Assembly: GCF_018812025.1 (NCBI RefSeq)
Contig: NC_063050.1
Coordinates: 12,441,037 to 12,505,036, forward strand
Direction of reading: 5' to 3'
DNA: 64,000 bases
From: Megalobrama amblycephala
Taxonomy: Eukaryota; Chordata; Actinopteri; Cypriniformes; Xenocyprididae
Below, one piece after another: positions 9,906 through 21,914 of this stretch (position 1 is the first letter of the stretch; each line of letters opens with the position of its first letter). Below the pieces are notes generated by a model. It ran no database searches and was not told the DNA's origin. It was given only the letters and a program-made list of their open reading frames with translations. A program made the translations under genes and the position numbers.

Positions 9906-10979
9906 TTGTTATATTTAATCACCATTGGCAGCGCGATTTATTGTAATACTTTTTTTTTTTTTTTCTTAGGTTTGTTACTTACTGGTTCAGATGACATTTT
10001 CCAGTTAAATTCTTATTTTGGTCTACTTCCAAGACCACAATCTATGATTCTGATGTATCCGTCAGTGCGGTGATTGACAGCCACAAATTCTCCTCAAAAT
10101 ATTGAGGAGCTGTGTCGATGCACAACCCATGTAAAGATAATAATTCTGCAAATAACTGCAATTGCAGGTTTCAAACAGAGATGGCGACAAAAAGGCAAAA
10201 CTTACGGTCTGCAGCTTTAATCTCATAACAGTAATTACACAGTTGCAATTGCAATGTGAATGCATTCAACTTTATTTCCTTCCCTGTAGGTAATATTTCT
10301 TTAAAACATAAATTATATATTTAAAATATAAATACAAACTATACAAAATCATATTATTATTATTATGATTAGAAATTATTACAGTATAATGTATAATTAT
10401 GAATATGCTGTTCTTTGTATCACACAGCACAGACCCTAAAATTAATTTATTATTATATGGTGATGTCACAAATACTCTCCATATTTAATTAACAGAGTTA
10501 TGACATAGCTTTATTCTAATCCTGATATATAATTTAATTGAAATGTAGTCTAAGTTAATAAAGTTTGGCTAAAAGTAGCTCCTAACTTGCCGATTTAGGA
10601 GAAACTCTTAAAAATAATGGGTGTGTCAGTCCTAATTTTAGGACTCCTAAATTCTTCACAAAGCATTTAGCACTAAAACTAGCTCCTAAATCTGTGAAAC
10701 ATTAGGAGTAGTCAAGAGGACTCCTAAGTCACCAAGACCACACCACAAACAATCCTAAAATGGCCGTTTTGGTCTTAGTGCCTGCAATCTGCCTCAGCAA
10801 TCTGCCCAAAGACACTGTACACCAGCGATAGAGGTGCTGAACCTTTTCTTCTAAATGCAATAAATATTTTGATTTATAGATTTTAATCTGCAATTACACA
10901 ATATAATGGTTCATTTATGTACAGGCAAAATGTACTGAATGGAGAATAAAACACTGTGGTCAAGTTAAAAATGATGTCT
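9906..10979. other. Non-coding stretch with two MITE fragments
   Basis: A fragment ending GTCTGCAGCTTTAA (about 10065-10222) and one with repeated CTCCTAA/TTAGGAG words (about 10565-10745) look like known fish DNA-transposon ends. The rest is AT-rich with no gene I can support. Confidence 0.5.
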
Positions 10980-11120
10980 TGACCTATCACTGGCGCTAAT
11001 AGACTTGTGGGAAGCTCGGGTGACCTGAGTTTGAGTTCTGGCTCGTGGATCATCCCGCCCCCTTTCTCTCTTCCACTCACTGTCCTGTCATAATAAAAAG
11101 TAAAAAACACCTCAAAAAAT
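10980..11120 (+). repeat. tRNA-derived SINE with A-rich tail
   Basis: Contains B-box-like GTTTGAGTTCTGGCTCGTGG. A CCCGCCCCCTTTCTCTC body and the tail CACTGTCCTGTCATAATAAA run into an A-rich stretch to about 11150. This is the layout of a common fish SINE. It is not a functional tRNA because no complete cloverleaf can be made. Confidence 0.6.
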
Positions 11121-11335
11121 AAATAAAAATAAAATAAATAAATAAATGAAATAATGTCCGATTACCTGTGGCAGTTTTATATCACGAGTTCACATTCACA
11201 AATTATCTAATAGGTTAATTAGAGCAAAATAAGCCTATTTGTCATGCTGTCCAAGGGGATTGAGGGATTGAGGCCTCCCAAATCCAGAGTACTCCCATAT
11301 AAAACTGTTGAGGTGACTATATATATATATATATA

Positions 11336-12924
11336 TTTATACAACAGTTCTGTCTGGTTCTCGAATCTGATTGGCTGATAGCCATGCGATATTTCAGTGA
11401 TAACAGCACTCCTACTGCCTTTTCACCGTTTGTATCACTCCGCTTGAAGTGACCGTCATGGCGGCCGATCAAATCAACCGTAATTTTTACAAATACTACT
11501 TCTTGTACCACGAACTGTAGTTTTAATAGTTTTTTAGGCGAGAATGTAGTTGTTTAGACCTGAAATATGTGACTCATATTTAATAACAGCGCCTATTTTA
11601 CAATTTGTTTTGACGTTTTCGGAGATGCGAGCTCGAGTGCGTCAGCGGCCGTTCAGTGCTTCTGTAACCGCCGACAACAGCTTAATCTCGGCCAGTGCCT
11701 CAGGGATTTGCCGCTGGCTCTTATAGTGGTTAAACATGAGACATAATTCAATTTGACTACATAGAACGGGCAATCTTTGGTCTTATTAATCTATTATTTG
11801 TTCCAGAGCAAGTCGAATTGTGCTATATTAAATTTGATAATAATAAACGTTACGTTACATCCTTATATAGCACATTGGTTACAACTAGACGGGACATATC
11901 AGACTCTTCTCCGCTCTTCAAATACGTAAAACATTAAACTTTATAAACATATGTTTTTTTTGAGTAAAGAAAACGCTTTACAATTTTTTTTCAAACATCA
12001 GATCTTTATTTACCTTTGCATTGCACAGAGGAGATGTCCAAACTGCGTGCGCACTTTATTCAGGAGGTGAGGCAGATTAGTGAGGCTTGATTGACAGTTT
12101 GAGGATCCAATGGAGTTAGGAGGTTTTGTCACAAGCTCTTTAAAATCCTTTTCATTCGTTAAATATTTGTAAAACCCACATACCAGCGTAAATGGTGACC
12201 TAATTTTTTACTAGTGCTTTATGTTTGACTGAACTGTACAGTTGTGCTTATTTGTTGTTCTAAATATTATTGTTAATAAATATGATTTTATATAAATATG
12301 TCCATTAAGTAATATGGATTGAGTGAACATTACATTAATACGTCATTAGATGGCGGCAACACTTTACAGGAGAATGAGTCAGTGAAGCACAAGAGACTTT
12401 TAAATTGAAAGGAACTTTTGCAAAAGGAAGTTGTTTTAGCGCCGTGGTGTAATGGATGTTACGGAAAAGGACAAATACAAAGATCACTTTCCTCAGCGGA
12501 CATTCAAACGGACTTGTATAAAGGATATAATATATAGACATCGACTTGAAGAATGAATGTAATGCAATATACCAGACACAGGTAATAGCCTACTCTCTCT
12601 CTCTCTCGCTCTCTCTAATACTGTACAAAATTCAATGTGTTTCAATGAAGGGACTCAACGTTCCTTCGTTACTAGTTCTAAAGTGACGTTTTAGAGTTAG
12701 TAACGGAGGCTTGGTTCAACTGACAACTTGAGTTTTGAAACGTTCCTTCGTTACTAGTTCTGAAGTGACGTTTTAGAATTAGTAACGGAGGCTTGGTCCA
12801 ACTGTCAACTTGAGATTTGAATCCGTGGCGGAAGGAAGTAGTGCTGCACAAAAGACGGTTTTAAAGACACTCCGTTGTTGTTCTTATTTATTTACACACT
12901 CGTGCCGTCGAACTGTTGTATAAA
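11336..12924. mobile_element. Nonautonomous DNA element with TTATACAACAGTTC ends
   Basis: The left end TTTATACAACAGTTC next to a (TA)n tract and the right end GAACTGTTGTATAAAC are inverted repeats. The interior is CpG-containing and noncoding, with an internal tandem repeat at 12660-12823. Confidence 0.6.
12660..12823. repeat. Two-copy tandem repeat, 82-bp unit
   Basis: GTTCCTTCGTTACTAGTTCT begins each unit (12660 and 12742). The two units differ at only a handful of bases. Confidence 0.9.
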
Positions 12925-12925
12925 C

Positions 12926-13036
12926 GCAATATCACACTCGTAGCCGTGCGATATGGCTGTATATCAGCACGCTGTGATTACGAATCACAGCGTGCTGATA
13001 TACAGCCATATCGCACGGCTACTTGTGTGATATTGC
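12926..13036. repeat. 111-bp near-perfect palindrome
   Basis: Arms of 54 bases with a 3-base centre (ACG at about 12980-12982). Outer edges GCAATATCACAC / GTGTGATATTGC and inner edges GTGATT / AATCAC pair almost perfectly, so the DNA or RNA could form a long hairpin. Confidence 0.9.
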
Positions 13037-13735
13037 TCATATAATTTGAATATGAATGTACAAGGTCCAAGATTCCAAGCTAATGGAACAATTACACAGT
13101 AATCACAATTACAGTGACTTCAAAACAATTGCAGTGGTAAAGAATCCATTTATTACAGTGGCATCATCGTTAAAGACAACTTTATCATGTAAATTATGGT
13201 AATTTTTAAGAAAATGCCCATGTATGCATTGATTTCACAGCACATTTTTTGACTAGTAATTTATTGTAAAATAATACTCTTTAATTCTGTATTTTCCTTG
13301 CATTTTTTAAGTACATTTTAAAATCTTTATTTAAATATGACAACATTTTTATTTTAAACCTTTATTTGAATATGGCAACATGATACGTCATTCTACAATA
13401 TTTTTATGATTAGGCCTAAATAACTGAGAGAGACCCCTCCCGCATCAGCCAATCACTGTGGGCATAGTTAGCAAGTGCTTTGAATAATCCATAGCCAGGG
13501 CCATTTCTAGCCTTTTTGGCACCCTGGGCAAGATTTCTATTTCTCTCTATCTCTCACCTTTCAATTTTGAGATTTTGCGCTTTTTGGATTTTCATAGTGT
13601 TTTTTTTTCAGACAGGTGGAAAGAAAACATCCAAAATACACTTTTAAGTGTATATTTTAGTGTATATTTTATAGCACTTTATCTATTTGCATCTACAGAT
13701 TTCAATTACAGTAAATATCTTTAAAGGCCTTTTTC
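13037..13735. other. AT-rich spacer without a gene
   Basis: Only a repeat-like stretch (about 13440-13545, CCAGGGCCATTTCTAGCC) stands out. No ORF with recognisable content. Confidence 0.4.
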
Positions 13736-13881
13736 TCTAGTGATGGGAAGTTCGGTTCTTTTCCGCGAACCGTTTCTTTCGGACAGTTCGATTCAATAAA
13801 CCGGTTGAAAAAACCGGTTCACCGGTTCTTTTACGCTCCGACGTAATGACGTCATCCGCGATGACGTCGTCTATCGCGGGC

Positions 13882-14063
13882 CGGTGTTACAATATATTCG
13901 GTTCCTGAAATATTATGTTCCACTGGGTGGCGCTTACGCGAATATTCATGATATCCTTCTATTGTGGGCGTGTCCCTGAGACAACGCGCAAGTGAATGGA
14001 ACTGAAAATATTAGTACACGCTCCTCAAATCGCATCGGTTTAATGGATTATTTCGAAAAGGTA
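13882..14063 (+). repeat. Left 182-bp arm of a large inverted repeat
   Basis: Reverse complement of 16055-16236 with few differences. Outside it lies GAACCG/CGGTTC-rich DNA beginning near TAGTGATGGGAAGTTCGG (13738). Each arm could encode NRIGLMDYFEK followed by a donor-like AAAGGTAA, suggestive of a transposase first exon, but no transposase body is seen. Confidence 0.85.
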
Positions 14064-16054
14064 ATAACATATTCAGCGTTAAGCAACAATTCACATGTTC
14101 AAAGCAATGCATAGTTTGTGTGATATAAATCGTCAGAACTATTTTGCCTGATTGAGTACAGGACAGGCATTCAGATAAACAGTTAACGTAATGATACATC
14201 ATAGCAAACATGAGCGAATAACCTTGTTTTACAACGATGTGTTTTCTGTTTAGCTTTTTTATTTGTGAGGCTTTAAAAAGTTTTTGAATAGTTTGATTAT
14301 TTTGCTTCCTTTGTTGTAATTGACAACTTGAAACAAACCTCTACAAATGTATCTGTGACCTAATAAAAAGCTATAGCCTGGTGTGATTATTCTGTCATCC
14401 TTTATTTCTTGATTATTTTGATATTTCAGTGTTTATCACCACAGTAAGACTTACATAGGCTACCTTTTATCAACACCAAACTACAAATATTTCCTGTTTT
14501 CTCATATTTTACTGGATATCATGACAAATTATCATTATAGTCCAACAAGTAAATGCACACTTGATGTTATTTGTCACATATTTTTGTTGCAAAGCAACAT
14601 CATTTTTTTGTGTGTGTTGAGTTTTTCACTTTCAACTGTTTTTCCAGCACATTTCTTAACATGTAAATATTTGTACAAACAAAAAGATTCAACAACTGAG
14701 ACATAAACTGAACAAATTTCATAGGCGTTTGATCAACAGAGTATCTGAAAGTCTGATGTGGCACCAGCTGCTTTACAGAGCATCTCATCCTCATGGACAG
14801 CACCAGATTTGCAGCTCTTGCTGTGAGATGTTACTCCACTCTTCCATCAAGGCATTTCACATTCTCAAACATGTCTGGTGGGACTTATGGTTACATGTGG
14901 TTTGGCACTGGAAGGACAATCAGCTGTCCTTCTGTCTCCCTGTAGCACCGTCTCAGGCATCTTCATGTGTGTGTGTGTGATGGAGGGATTCCCGCCGCTG
15001 TTTTGACTCCTTTACACATTTTAGGAACATTGCAGTTTATTGCTCTGTTCACATCTACATTCCTCATACCTCCTGCAGCAGGACTAAGGCACGTTCGCAC
15101 AGGTGATCAGAGACCCTGGGCATCTTTATTCTGGTGTTTTTCAGAGTCAGTAGAAAGGTTTCTTTAGTGTCCTAAGTTTTTGTAACTGATTACCTTGATT
15201 GACCTATAGGTGCATGTGAAATAATTGAAAAACATGACAAACATTGCTAAAACCTTTTCTAAATATCTGTAAAGCTTATTTGGATTGTACAAAGTTATCT
15301 TTAAAATATTATCCTGAAAATGTTTTCATCTTTTCTTAGTTTAATTTTTTTAAAACAACAAATTCAGTTGTAGCCTATATAAATATTAAATACATTAAAT
15401 GTTATAACAAGTACAGAAGTAATTACTCTATGAATGTAACTAAAATTGAAAAGACATTAAAAAATTCAAAACAATGTGTGAAAAGAAGCAATGCTAAATG
15501 TGAGGTTCTGAGGTAAATATTAAAACAGGGCCTTGGCACTCGGGAATAGCCTTCATGCATGTCCAGATCACATGCTGCCAGAGCTATCCAAGACTTCAGC
15601 TCTCACATCCAGCCTGAAACAAACAGTGACTTTACAAGATGATGAATGTAATGTGGAAACATCACAAAAGCAAAACAAAACCATATGACATTGGTGATAA
15701 TAACAAGTATAACGTCATCTTGTAAAGTAGCTGTCTATTTTTTCTGTGCATTTGTGCTGCATTACCTCATAGAATAAATTATATGATTATTATCAGAATT
15801 TTTTTATTTGACTGCTTTTGAAATTGTTTTAAATCAGGTACATAAAGTTGTTTGAGTATGTGTTATGTTTGACACATTTCAGGGTTTTGTGCTGCAATAT
15901 CCTGCCTTGTCAAACTTTAAATAAAACTAAACTAAACTATAATTTTCTTATCATAATTATAATATTTTAAACAAAAATAACATTATTTAAGTAGCTGCTG
16001 GCATGAAGACTGTCATCAAAACAAAGCTCCAAAGATTTATATTCCAAAGGAATT
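14064..16054. mobile_element. Interior of the large inverted-repeat element
   Basis: About 2 kb between the 182-bp arms. It holds a fragment (14735-15170) with CACTCTTCCATCAAGGCATT that resembles a dispersed fish repeat, plus AT-rich DNA. No conserved protein. ORFs here (for example 14729-14980) look like chance. Confidence 0.45.
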
Positions 16055-16236
16055 TACCTTTTCGAAATAATCCATTAAACCGATGCGATTTGAGGAGCGT
16101 GTACTAATATTTTCAGTTCCATTCGCTTGCGCCTTGTTTCGAGGACGCGCCCACAATAGGAGGATATCATGAATATTCGCGTAAGCGCCACCCAGTGGAA
16201 CAGAATATTTCAGGAACCGAATATATTGTAACACCG
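16055..16236 (-). repeat. Right 182-bp arm of the large inverted repeat
   Basis: Mate of 13882-14063. The apparent minus-strand ORF across it is the same arm-encoded peptide as on the left. Confidence 0.85.
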
Positions 16237-16587
16237 GGATGAAAAAATTAACACATTCAAATATATAAAGTCAGTAATCATAACATCAGTCAACTAAAAC
16301 ATTATAATCTGAAGCGTTTCTTACAATTTAGTTTTGCATCTAAAGCATCCAAACACATGACATATACAGGCAGTGATGGGCAAACAAAGTTTTACAGTTA
16401 TAAAGTGAATAAATTAGTCTTCATCAGAGCAGAAACCATGATCCTCTTACATTACGATTTATTTGTAATTTAATAAACTTACGTTTCGCCAGATTGGCCC
16501 CTCATTCGAGTCCTCTCATAGCATCAGTTGTCCTAGTTAACCGGTGCTGTGATGTTACTGTTCGGTAGCTTCAGATCACACGCTGAA

Positions 16588-17335
16588 TCACGCATGCGCA
16601 GTATCATCAGTTCGCCGGTTCTCAAATCGGACACGTCCGAAAGAAGCGGTTCTCGGTTGTGTACTGATGATCTGAAAACCGTTGCAACCGATTCTACTCG
16701 AGAACGAGATTGAGATTCGAGAACCGCGAGAGCGATTCAAAAGGAGTCGCTTGTTTGCTCTCGCTGTAGTTTGATTACGTCATGTTTTATTGCTTTTTTA
16801 TAGGCTACGTCATATTTTTTTTTTTTTATCTTTATATCACCTTGTTTAGAAATTAAATAAGCTGTCCATGGATTATTTATGAAACAAATAAATGTTTCCA
16901 ATCTTTAAAAAAACTTAACTTGAAAGCACAACTGCACAACTTTCACTATATTGCTTTTTAAATAACATTATTTTAGAAAAATAAATTTGTAGAACTATTT
17001 CTGAACATTAGTTTGATCTGTGTACAAAATATTATGTTCATGTTGGCATGTAGTTTACAGTATTATGTACAGTATTTTATGCTATTAATCTGCTCTGGTG
17101 TATTTGGAAAAGCACAATAAACGTTTTGTATTTTGAATTAAGTCATAAACATATTTCCAGTGTGTTTTATATTATCACACTGTCCGATGTTCAACAAAAC
17201 TTAACTAACGTGCTTTTCATTCTCTTGAAAAATTGCACGCATGCGCAGTATCATCAGCTCACCGGTTCTCAAATCGGACATGTCCGAAAGAAGCGGTTCT
17301 CGGTTGTGTACTGATGATCCGAAAACCGTTGCATC
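16588..17335. repeat. Direct repeat pair of a GAACCG-rich terminal segment
   Basis: About 100 bases at 16588-16690 (CATGCGCAGTATCATCAG ... GAAAACCGTTGCA) recur at 17236-17335 in the same orientation with few changes. The segment is related in inverted form to 13745-13830. The second copy marks a repeated or recombined element end. Confidence 0.8.
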
Positions 17336-17345
17336 ATCATCAGTT

Positions 17346-18404
17346 CTCTCTTCACAGCAGGTTAAGTCAGTGTACTGAGGGATTAATTTTTAATCTTTTA
17401 ATTTAGGATTTTAATGTAATCAACCAGCTGGGGACACTCCCATCCATCTCCAGGGAGACTTGTCACTCAGATAATCACAAGTATCCTAATCATAATGCCT
17501 CGAAATAGCAAAAGTACGAAATAATATTAATAGTAGCAGTAGTAGTAATAATAATAATAATACAATAAATAAAAAAAAATCTCTTAGCTAGTCTTGCAGC
17601 TCGATGAAAGCATTTGGACGATGACTGGTAATCTTTCATAAATGACATGAGGTGTCGTTTACAAGGCGGAGAGCTGCGTGCAAGTTTATTTTATAGATCT
17701 CACATCTGAAAGAGAGGCGTACACACTATGAATCACACGTCAGCACGACTGTTTCTACGCAACATTTTATAAATGAGGCCCCTTGGCTTAGTGGTAAGAT
17801 AAAATGTTTTGTGAATACGGCCCATGTGCTGTTTAAAGTTTAAAATTTTAAACATGACACGAATTTTATTAAAACAAATGACACGAGACACGAACGCAAA
17901 TCTGTCAGTAAGAAACAGTAGAGAAACAGCGCAGTTGAAGGAGTGTGAACGTCCAACACGGAAGTATTTCTACATACAAAATAGTTTTAAAGACGAAAAC
18001 CTGCAAATGTCTTAAAACGAAAACTGAAAGATTGAGTTCATGTGGCTGGGGTAAGCGGGATAATTTAGGATAAGTTATTGAAAATAATGAAAGGTTTGTG
18101 TCGGTATTTATTCCTTGCATAAAACACTCTAATTTTCGTTTTGCCATTTAATTTTAATCGGGGTATATATAACATTTTAACTGACCTGACTGCCCACTTG
18201 CAAATTTTCCAGTAAATATGCCTTCCATGCTCTGTCTTCTGCTGTAGCCAAAATAAGCTTATCTCTCCGTCTCTCCCTCTCTCTCTCTCTCAAGTCTGAG
18301 AAGGAAACAAACTTGTTTTAGGAGTGGACAATGACATAGTGGGCTGTGCTTATGCTTATGTAGGCTACTTTCACTTGGATTTTTCCTACTGTAAAAAATA
18401 AATC

Positions 18405-18437
<33 letters not shown>

Positions 18438-18514
18438 TCAATGACTGTCATATGGCAGCCAGACAAAAAACTTAAAATTAAAGTAAAATATTCTAGTGCA
18501 AAAAAACTTACGTT
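17346..18514. other. No supported gene; short microsatellites
   Basis: Contains an AGT/AAT tract (17525-17570), a TC tract (about 18270-18292) and an A tract (18410-18435). The 60-80 codon ORFs on both strands show no family features. Confidence 0.4.
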
Positions 18515-18775
18515 ATTAGTTACGAGTTAGACTTACGTTATTGATTACAGCAGCACAAGATCCGCTTTATCAATATAATCTGAAGGATTTCACAAACAGT
18601 TGTTCTGAGCAAAAAATATGATGTCTGTGTGTGCCAAAAAAAAAAAAAAAAAATTTTTTTTTTTTTTTGTTCAGAACAACTGTTTGTGAAATCCTTCAGA
18701 TTATATTGATAAAGCTGATCTTGTGCTGTAGAATCACAGTGCTGCTGTAATCAATAATGTAAATCTAACTCAGAG
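18515..18775. mobile_element. Hairpin MITE with an A/T centre
   Basis: Arms of about 95 bases (18521-18612 and 18669-18775) pair along GATTACAGCAGCACAAGATC and TTCACAAACAGTTGTTCTGA. The centre is an A tract followed by a T tract (18636-18668). No ORF. Confidence 0.8.
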
Positions 18776-18904
18776 ATTGGGCTCTAAATGAGTTCAGGTC
18801 AAATAATGATTATGTGAAAACATAACCAACACCACCTGACCATTTTTTTCCATTTGTTTGTCTGGATGTTATAACTCAGTTAAAACAGCCCAAACATAAA
18901 TTTA

Positions 18905-19183
18905 TTTTAAAAGTCAAGGGACAAGAGCCCAACTAAAACAAACACTCATCTCCACGATGGTGGCTTAAAAATTGTGATTTTCTCCTTTGGTGATTCTGCT
19001 TGTTATCATCAGGTGTCTTCAATAATGGTCAATCATCACTGTTAATCACTTAATTAACTCATTAACTTTAACACCACTTCAGTGTTCATTTAACACTCTT
19101 ATTTTAACACTTTAACACTCTTGAGTATGGTCTCATATGTACTCCCAGGAGAGTTAATTTAACACTGCATTTTTTGCTGTGTA
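18905..19183. repeat. MITE copy, 'cagtgttaaat / ttgctgtgt' family
   Basis: Shares TAACTTTAACACC, CTTGAGTATGGTCTCATATG and AACTCTCC-type words with copies near 30805 and 32449 (opposite strand). Its right terminus is TGCATTTTTTGCTGTGT. Noncoding. Confidence 0.6.
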
Positions 19184-19184
19184 G

Positions 19185-19660
19185 GAACATAGAAGTATGC
19201 TTAAAGTGCAAAAATAATATATAAAAAGTAAACTATAAGTGTGATGTCATGTTCACTTAAAGAAAACTTAAAAGTATACTTGCACTAAACTAGCAGTTTA
19301 CTGAGAGTATATTTCAAAGTGTACTTTCGGATACTAAAAATGTAGCTACTACTAGTATTAAAATAGTAAACTACTAGTATACTAGTATAAGTTCACTTTT
19401 AGTACAGATGCAGTACAAATGAGAAACGTAGCTGTGAACTAGTTAAAGTTTACTACTGTTACACTTAGAGTACAATTAAACGTATACTTCAATTGGGCCA
19501 ATTTAGTCCCAAGCGGTATTAAAATAGTACACTTACAAGTTTACTACTAGTACATTGATATTATACTTACTACATAAAGTATACTTAAAATATATACTTG
19601 AACATTACTTTAGTATACTTGATCAAATGAACTTGAAGTATACTAGTTTTTCGTAAGGGT
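19185..19660. repeat. AGTATACTT-rich MITE
   Basis: Dense AGTATACTT / CTACTAGTA words in both orientations, ending TTTTTCGTAAGGGT directly against the retroviral pol sequence. It truncates the 5' side of that provirus. Confidence 0.6.
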
Positions 19661-19664
19661 GACC

Positions 19665-21073
19665 ATGGAGCAGTATGGAAGAGCCGAGGTTTCCTTACTG
19701 CTAATGGAAAACCCATGGCACATTCAAAATTGATTGATAAGTTATTGGAGAATTTATTGTTGCCAAAAGAAATCGCTATTTGTAAATGCGCGGCTCATAT
19801 GAAAAGTTCTGACGAAGTATCAAAAGGTAATAATTTTGCCGATTCCATAGCAAAAAACACCGCACTGACGGGATGCGTGCCAACTGAATTTATAGGTTTT
19901 ACATCCCTTGCTACCGATAGCACCCAGCTACCACCATCATTAAGCGAGGTTCAGAAACTGGGTACTGACCGTGAGTTGAAAATTTGGTCAGAGAGGGGTG
20001 TAAAAGATGATGAAGGTGTCTGAAGAGATACCGAAACAGGTAAGCCATTTCTGCCTAAACAGCTATATCCAAACTTTGCAAATTGGGCTCATGGGGTAGA
20101 TCATGCCTCAAAATTGGCTATGAATGATTTGATCAGTACTTCCTGGGTGGCTCCAGGATTTACAGCAGTGGCAGAGAAGTTTTGCCAGAAATGCCACATC
20201 TGCGCAGCGAATAATGTGGGAAAGCAGAGTAAACGGATTGTTCCCTCTGCTCACCCTGTACCAGAATTTCCCTTCGAGCACGTCATGATGGATTTCATTG
20301 AATTGACACCATGTCAAGGGTATAAGTATTGTCTTGTAATTATTGATATGTTTTCATAATGGGTTGAGTGTTTCCCAAGCAGAAAAGCTGATGCTGCGGC
20401 TGTAGCAAAAGCTCTAATACGAGAGGTAGTTCCTAGATGGGGAGTGCCTGCAAAATTGTCTAGTGACAATGGAACACATTTTGTAAATAAAGTTATAACT
20501 GAATTGGCAAGAGGATTAAGAATAAATTTGAGAAAACATTGCTCCTACAGGCCGGAAAGCGCAGGTGCAGCTGAGAGAGCTAACCAGACGATAAAGAATA
20601 AATTGTGTAAAGTTATGGCAGAAACTGGAATGACTTGGGTCCAAGCCTTACCCATTGTTTTGATGGCCATGAGAGCCCGAAAAGGGGCAAGAACAGCCCT
20701 CAGCCCACATGAAATTCTTACAGGTCATCCCATGCGAGTAGGAATTGAACCTCCTCCCCAGGAAGGTTTGGCGGGGGTGGATGAGCAAATGAGAAAATAT
20801 ATGTTATCCTTAACCAAAACTATCAAAACAATCCATTCGCAGGTTAAAGCTGCTCTGCCAGTTCCAGGTGTTGGACCCCAGCACTCTTACGAGCCAGGAC
20901 AGTGGGTCTGGATCAAAGATCTCAGGCGAAAGGCGTGGAACAACCCAAGGTGGCTAGGGCCATACGAGATCATTCTAACAACAAACACCGCAATCAAGGT
21001 CGCTGAATGTGACACCTGGGTTCACGTGTCACATTGTAAGCCCCACCAACACGCAGATTCAAGCCAAAAGTAG
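19665..21073 (+). pseudogene. Endogenous retrovirus pol: end of RNase H plus integrase
   Basis: One reading frame shows the RNase H tail (KCAAHMKSSDEV with GNNFAD), then the integrase HHCC zinc-finger region (WAHG...H, C-x2-C in FCQKCHICAANN) and the DDE core. The three acidic positions lie in MMDFIEL, SSDNGTHF and RPESAGAAERANQ. The C-terminal SH3-like domain follows (YEPGQWVWIK to HVSHCKPH). Layout and motifs fit a class I gamma/epsilon-like retrovirus. The frame is broken by stops at 20021-20023 and 20357-20359. Everything 5' of RNase H (gag, protease, RT, 5' LTR) is missing, cut by the MITE at 19185-19660. It is an inactive relic. Confidence 0.85.
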
Positions 21074-21170
21074 AGGAAATCAGGGCGTACTAGTGACGAT
21101 CCCTCCTCTGCCAACGAAGGAAAGACCTTGCTACGGCTCGCAAAGAGTCATCAAGGTGAAGATGGAACGC

Positions 21171-21864
21171 TTCAGACGTGTGTGGGGCCAATGGGATGAT
21201 CAGCGCACCTGGGAGCGGCTCTGGGCCGACAAATTGTTTAAGTGTAGCCTGTGTTATTGCATTCATAAGTGTGGTGATTTTGGTTGTGCTTTTGCTTCTT
21301 TTGGATTTTCTACAGGGAGTGTTGCAAGTAGAGGGAAAAGGGAGGTGATGTCAGTTCCTGTTCATCATGACCACTCATCCAATGTGAACCAGCACCATTT
21401 TGGGTTGAATATGTTTTGGAAATATGCTAATTACACAGCCAAACAGCATGCACCTAACAAAAATTGCTAAGGAATGTTGTACTTTTGTTCCAGCTTATGA
21501 TGCTGATGATGGTAGCATTTCAAAGGTGCTGACTGACATGACAAAGGTTCGGGATGATTTGTGGCAAGATGAACAGGCCAAGAATAAGGGGATAGGATGG
21601 AGTTTAGATTGGATCTCTGATGCCTTCCGCAATGCTTTTGGCAATATCTTCGGACCCATACTAAAGTTTTTGGCAATGATATTCGCAACCTTGCTTGTTG
21701 CAATGATGATAATTGGGTGTTTGATGAAGTGCATTCGAGTTGTATTGGGAAGATTTGTCCAAAGCATTGTGGAAGCAAGGGAAGAAAGAGAGTATGTGGA
21801 GTTGTTGCCATCTAACAGGAATGAATACCAAAATCTGCAGGATAATAATGTGCATCGATTTTAA
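21171..21864 (+). pseudogene. Endogenous retrovirus env remnant
   Basis: An amino-terminal piece (from about 21171, frame 1) and a transmembrane-subunit piece (21424-21864, another frame) remain. The latter has an ECCTF cysteine pair, an amphipathic stretch, then a hydrophobic span of about 25 residues (about 21660-21735) and a cytoplasmic tail. Most of the surface subunit is absent and the two pieces are out of frame, so no envelope protein can be made. It follows pol and abuts the 3' LTR, as expected. Confidence 0.7.
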
Positions 21865-21902
21865 TCAAGTTTGATCATTTTTGATTGAAGTAAATTATGA
21901 TC

Positions 21903-21914
21903 AAGAGAGGGGAA
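21903..21914 (+). promoter_or_regulatory. Retroviral polypurine tract
   Basis: AAGAGAGGGGAA directly precedes the LTR's TG start, the expected plus-strand primer site. Confidence 0.75.

Noticed and set aside
10980..11120. Possible tRNA gene
   Set aside because: A B-box-like word is present, but there is no complete cloverleaf and the body and tail are those of a SINE.
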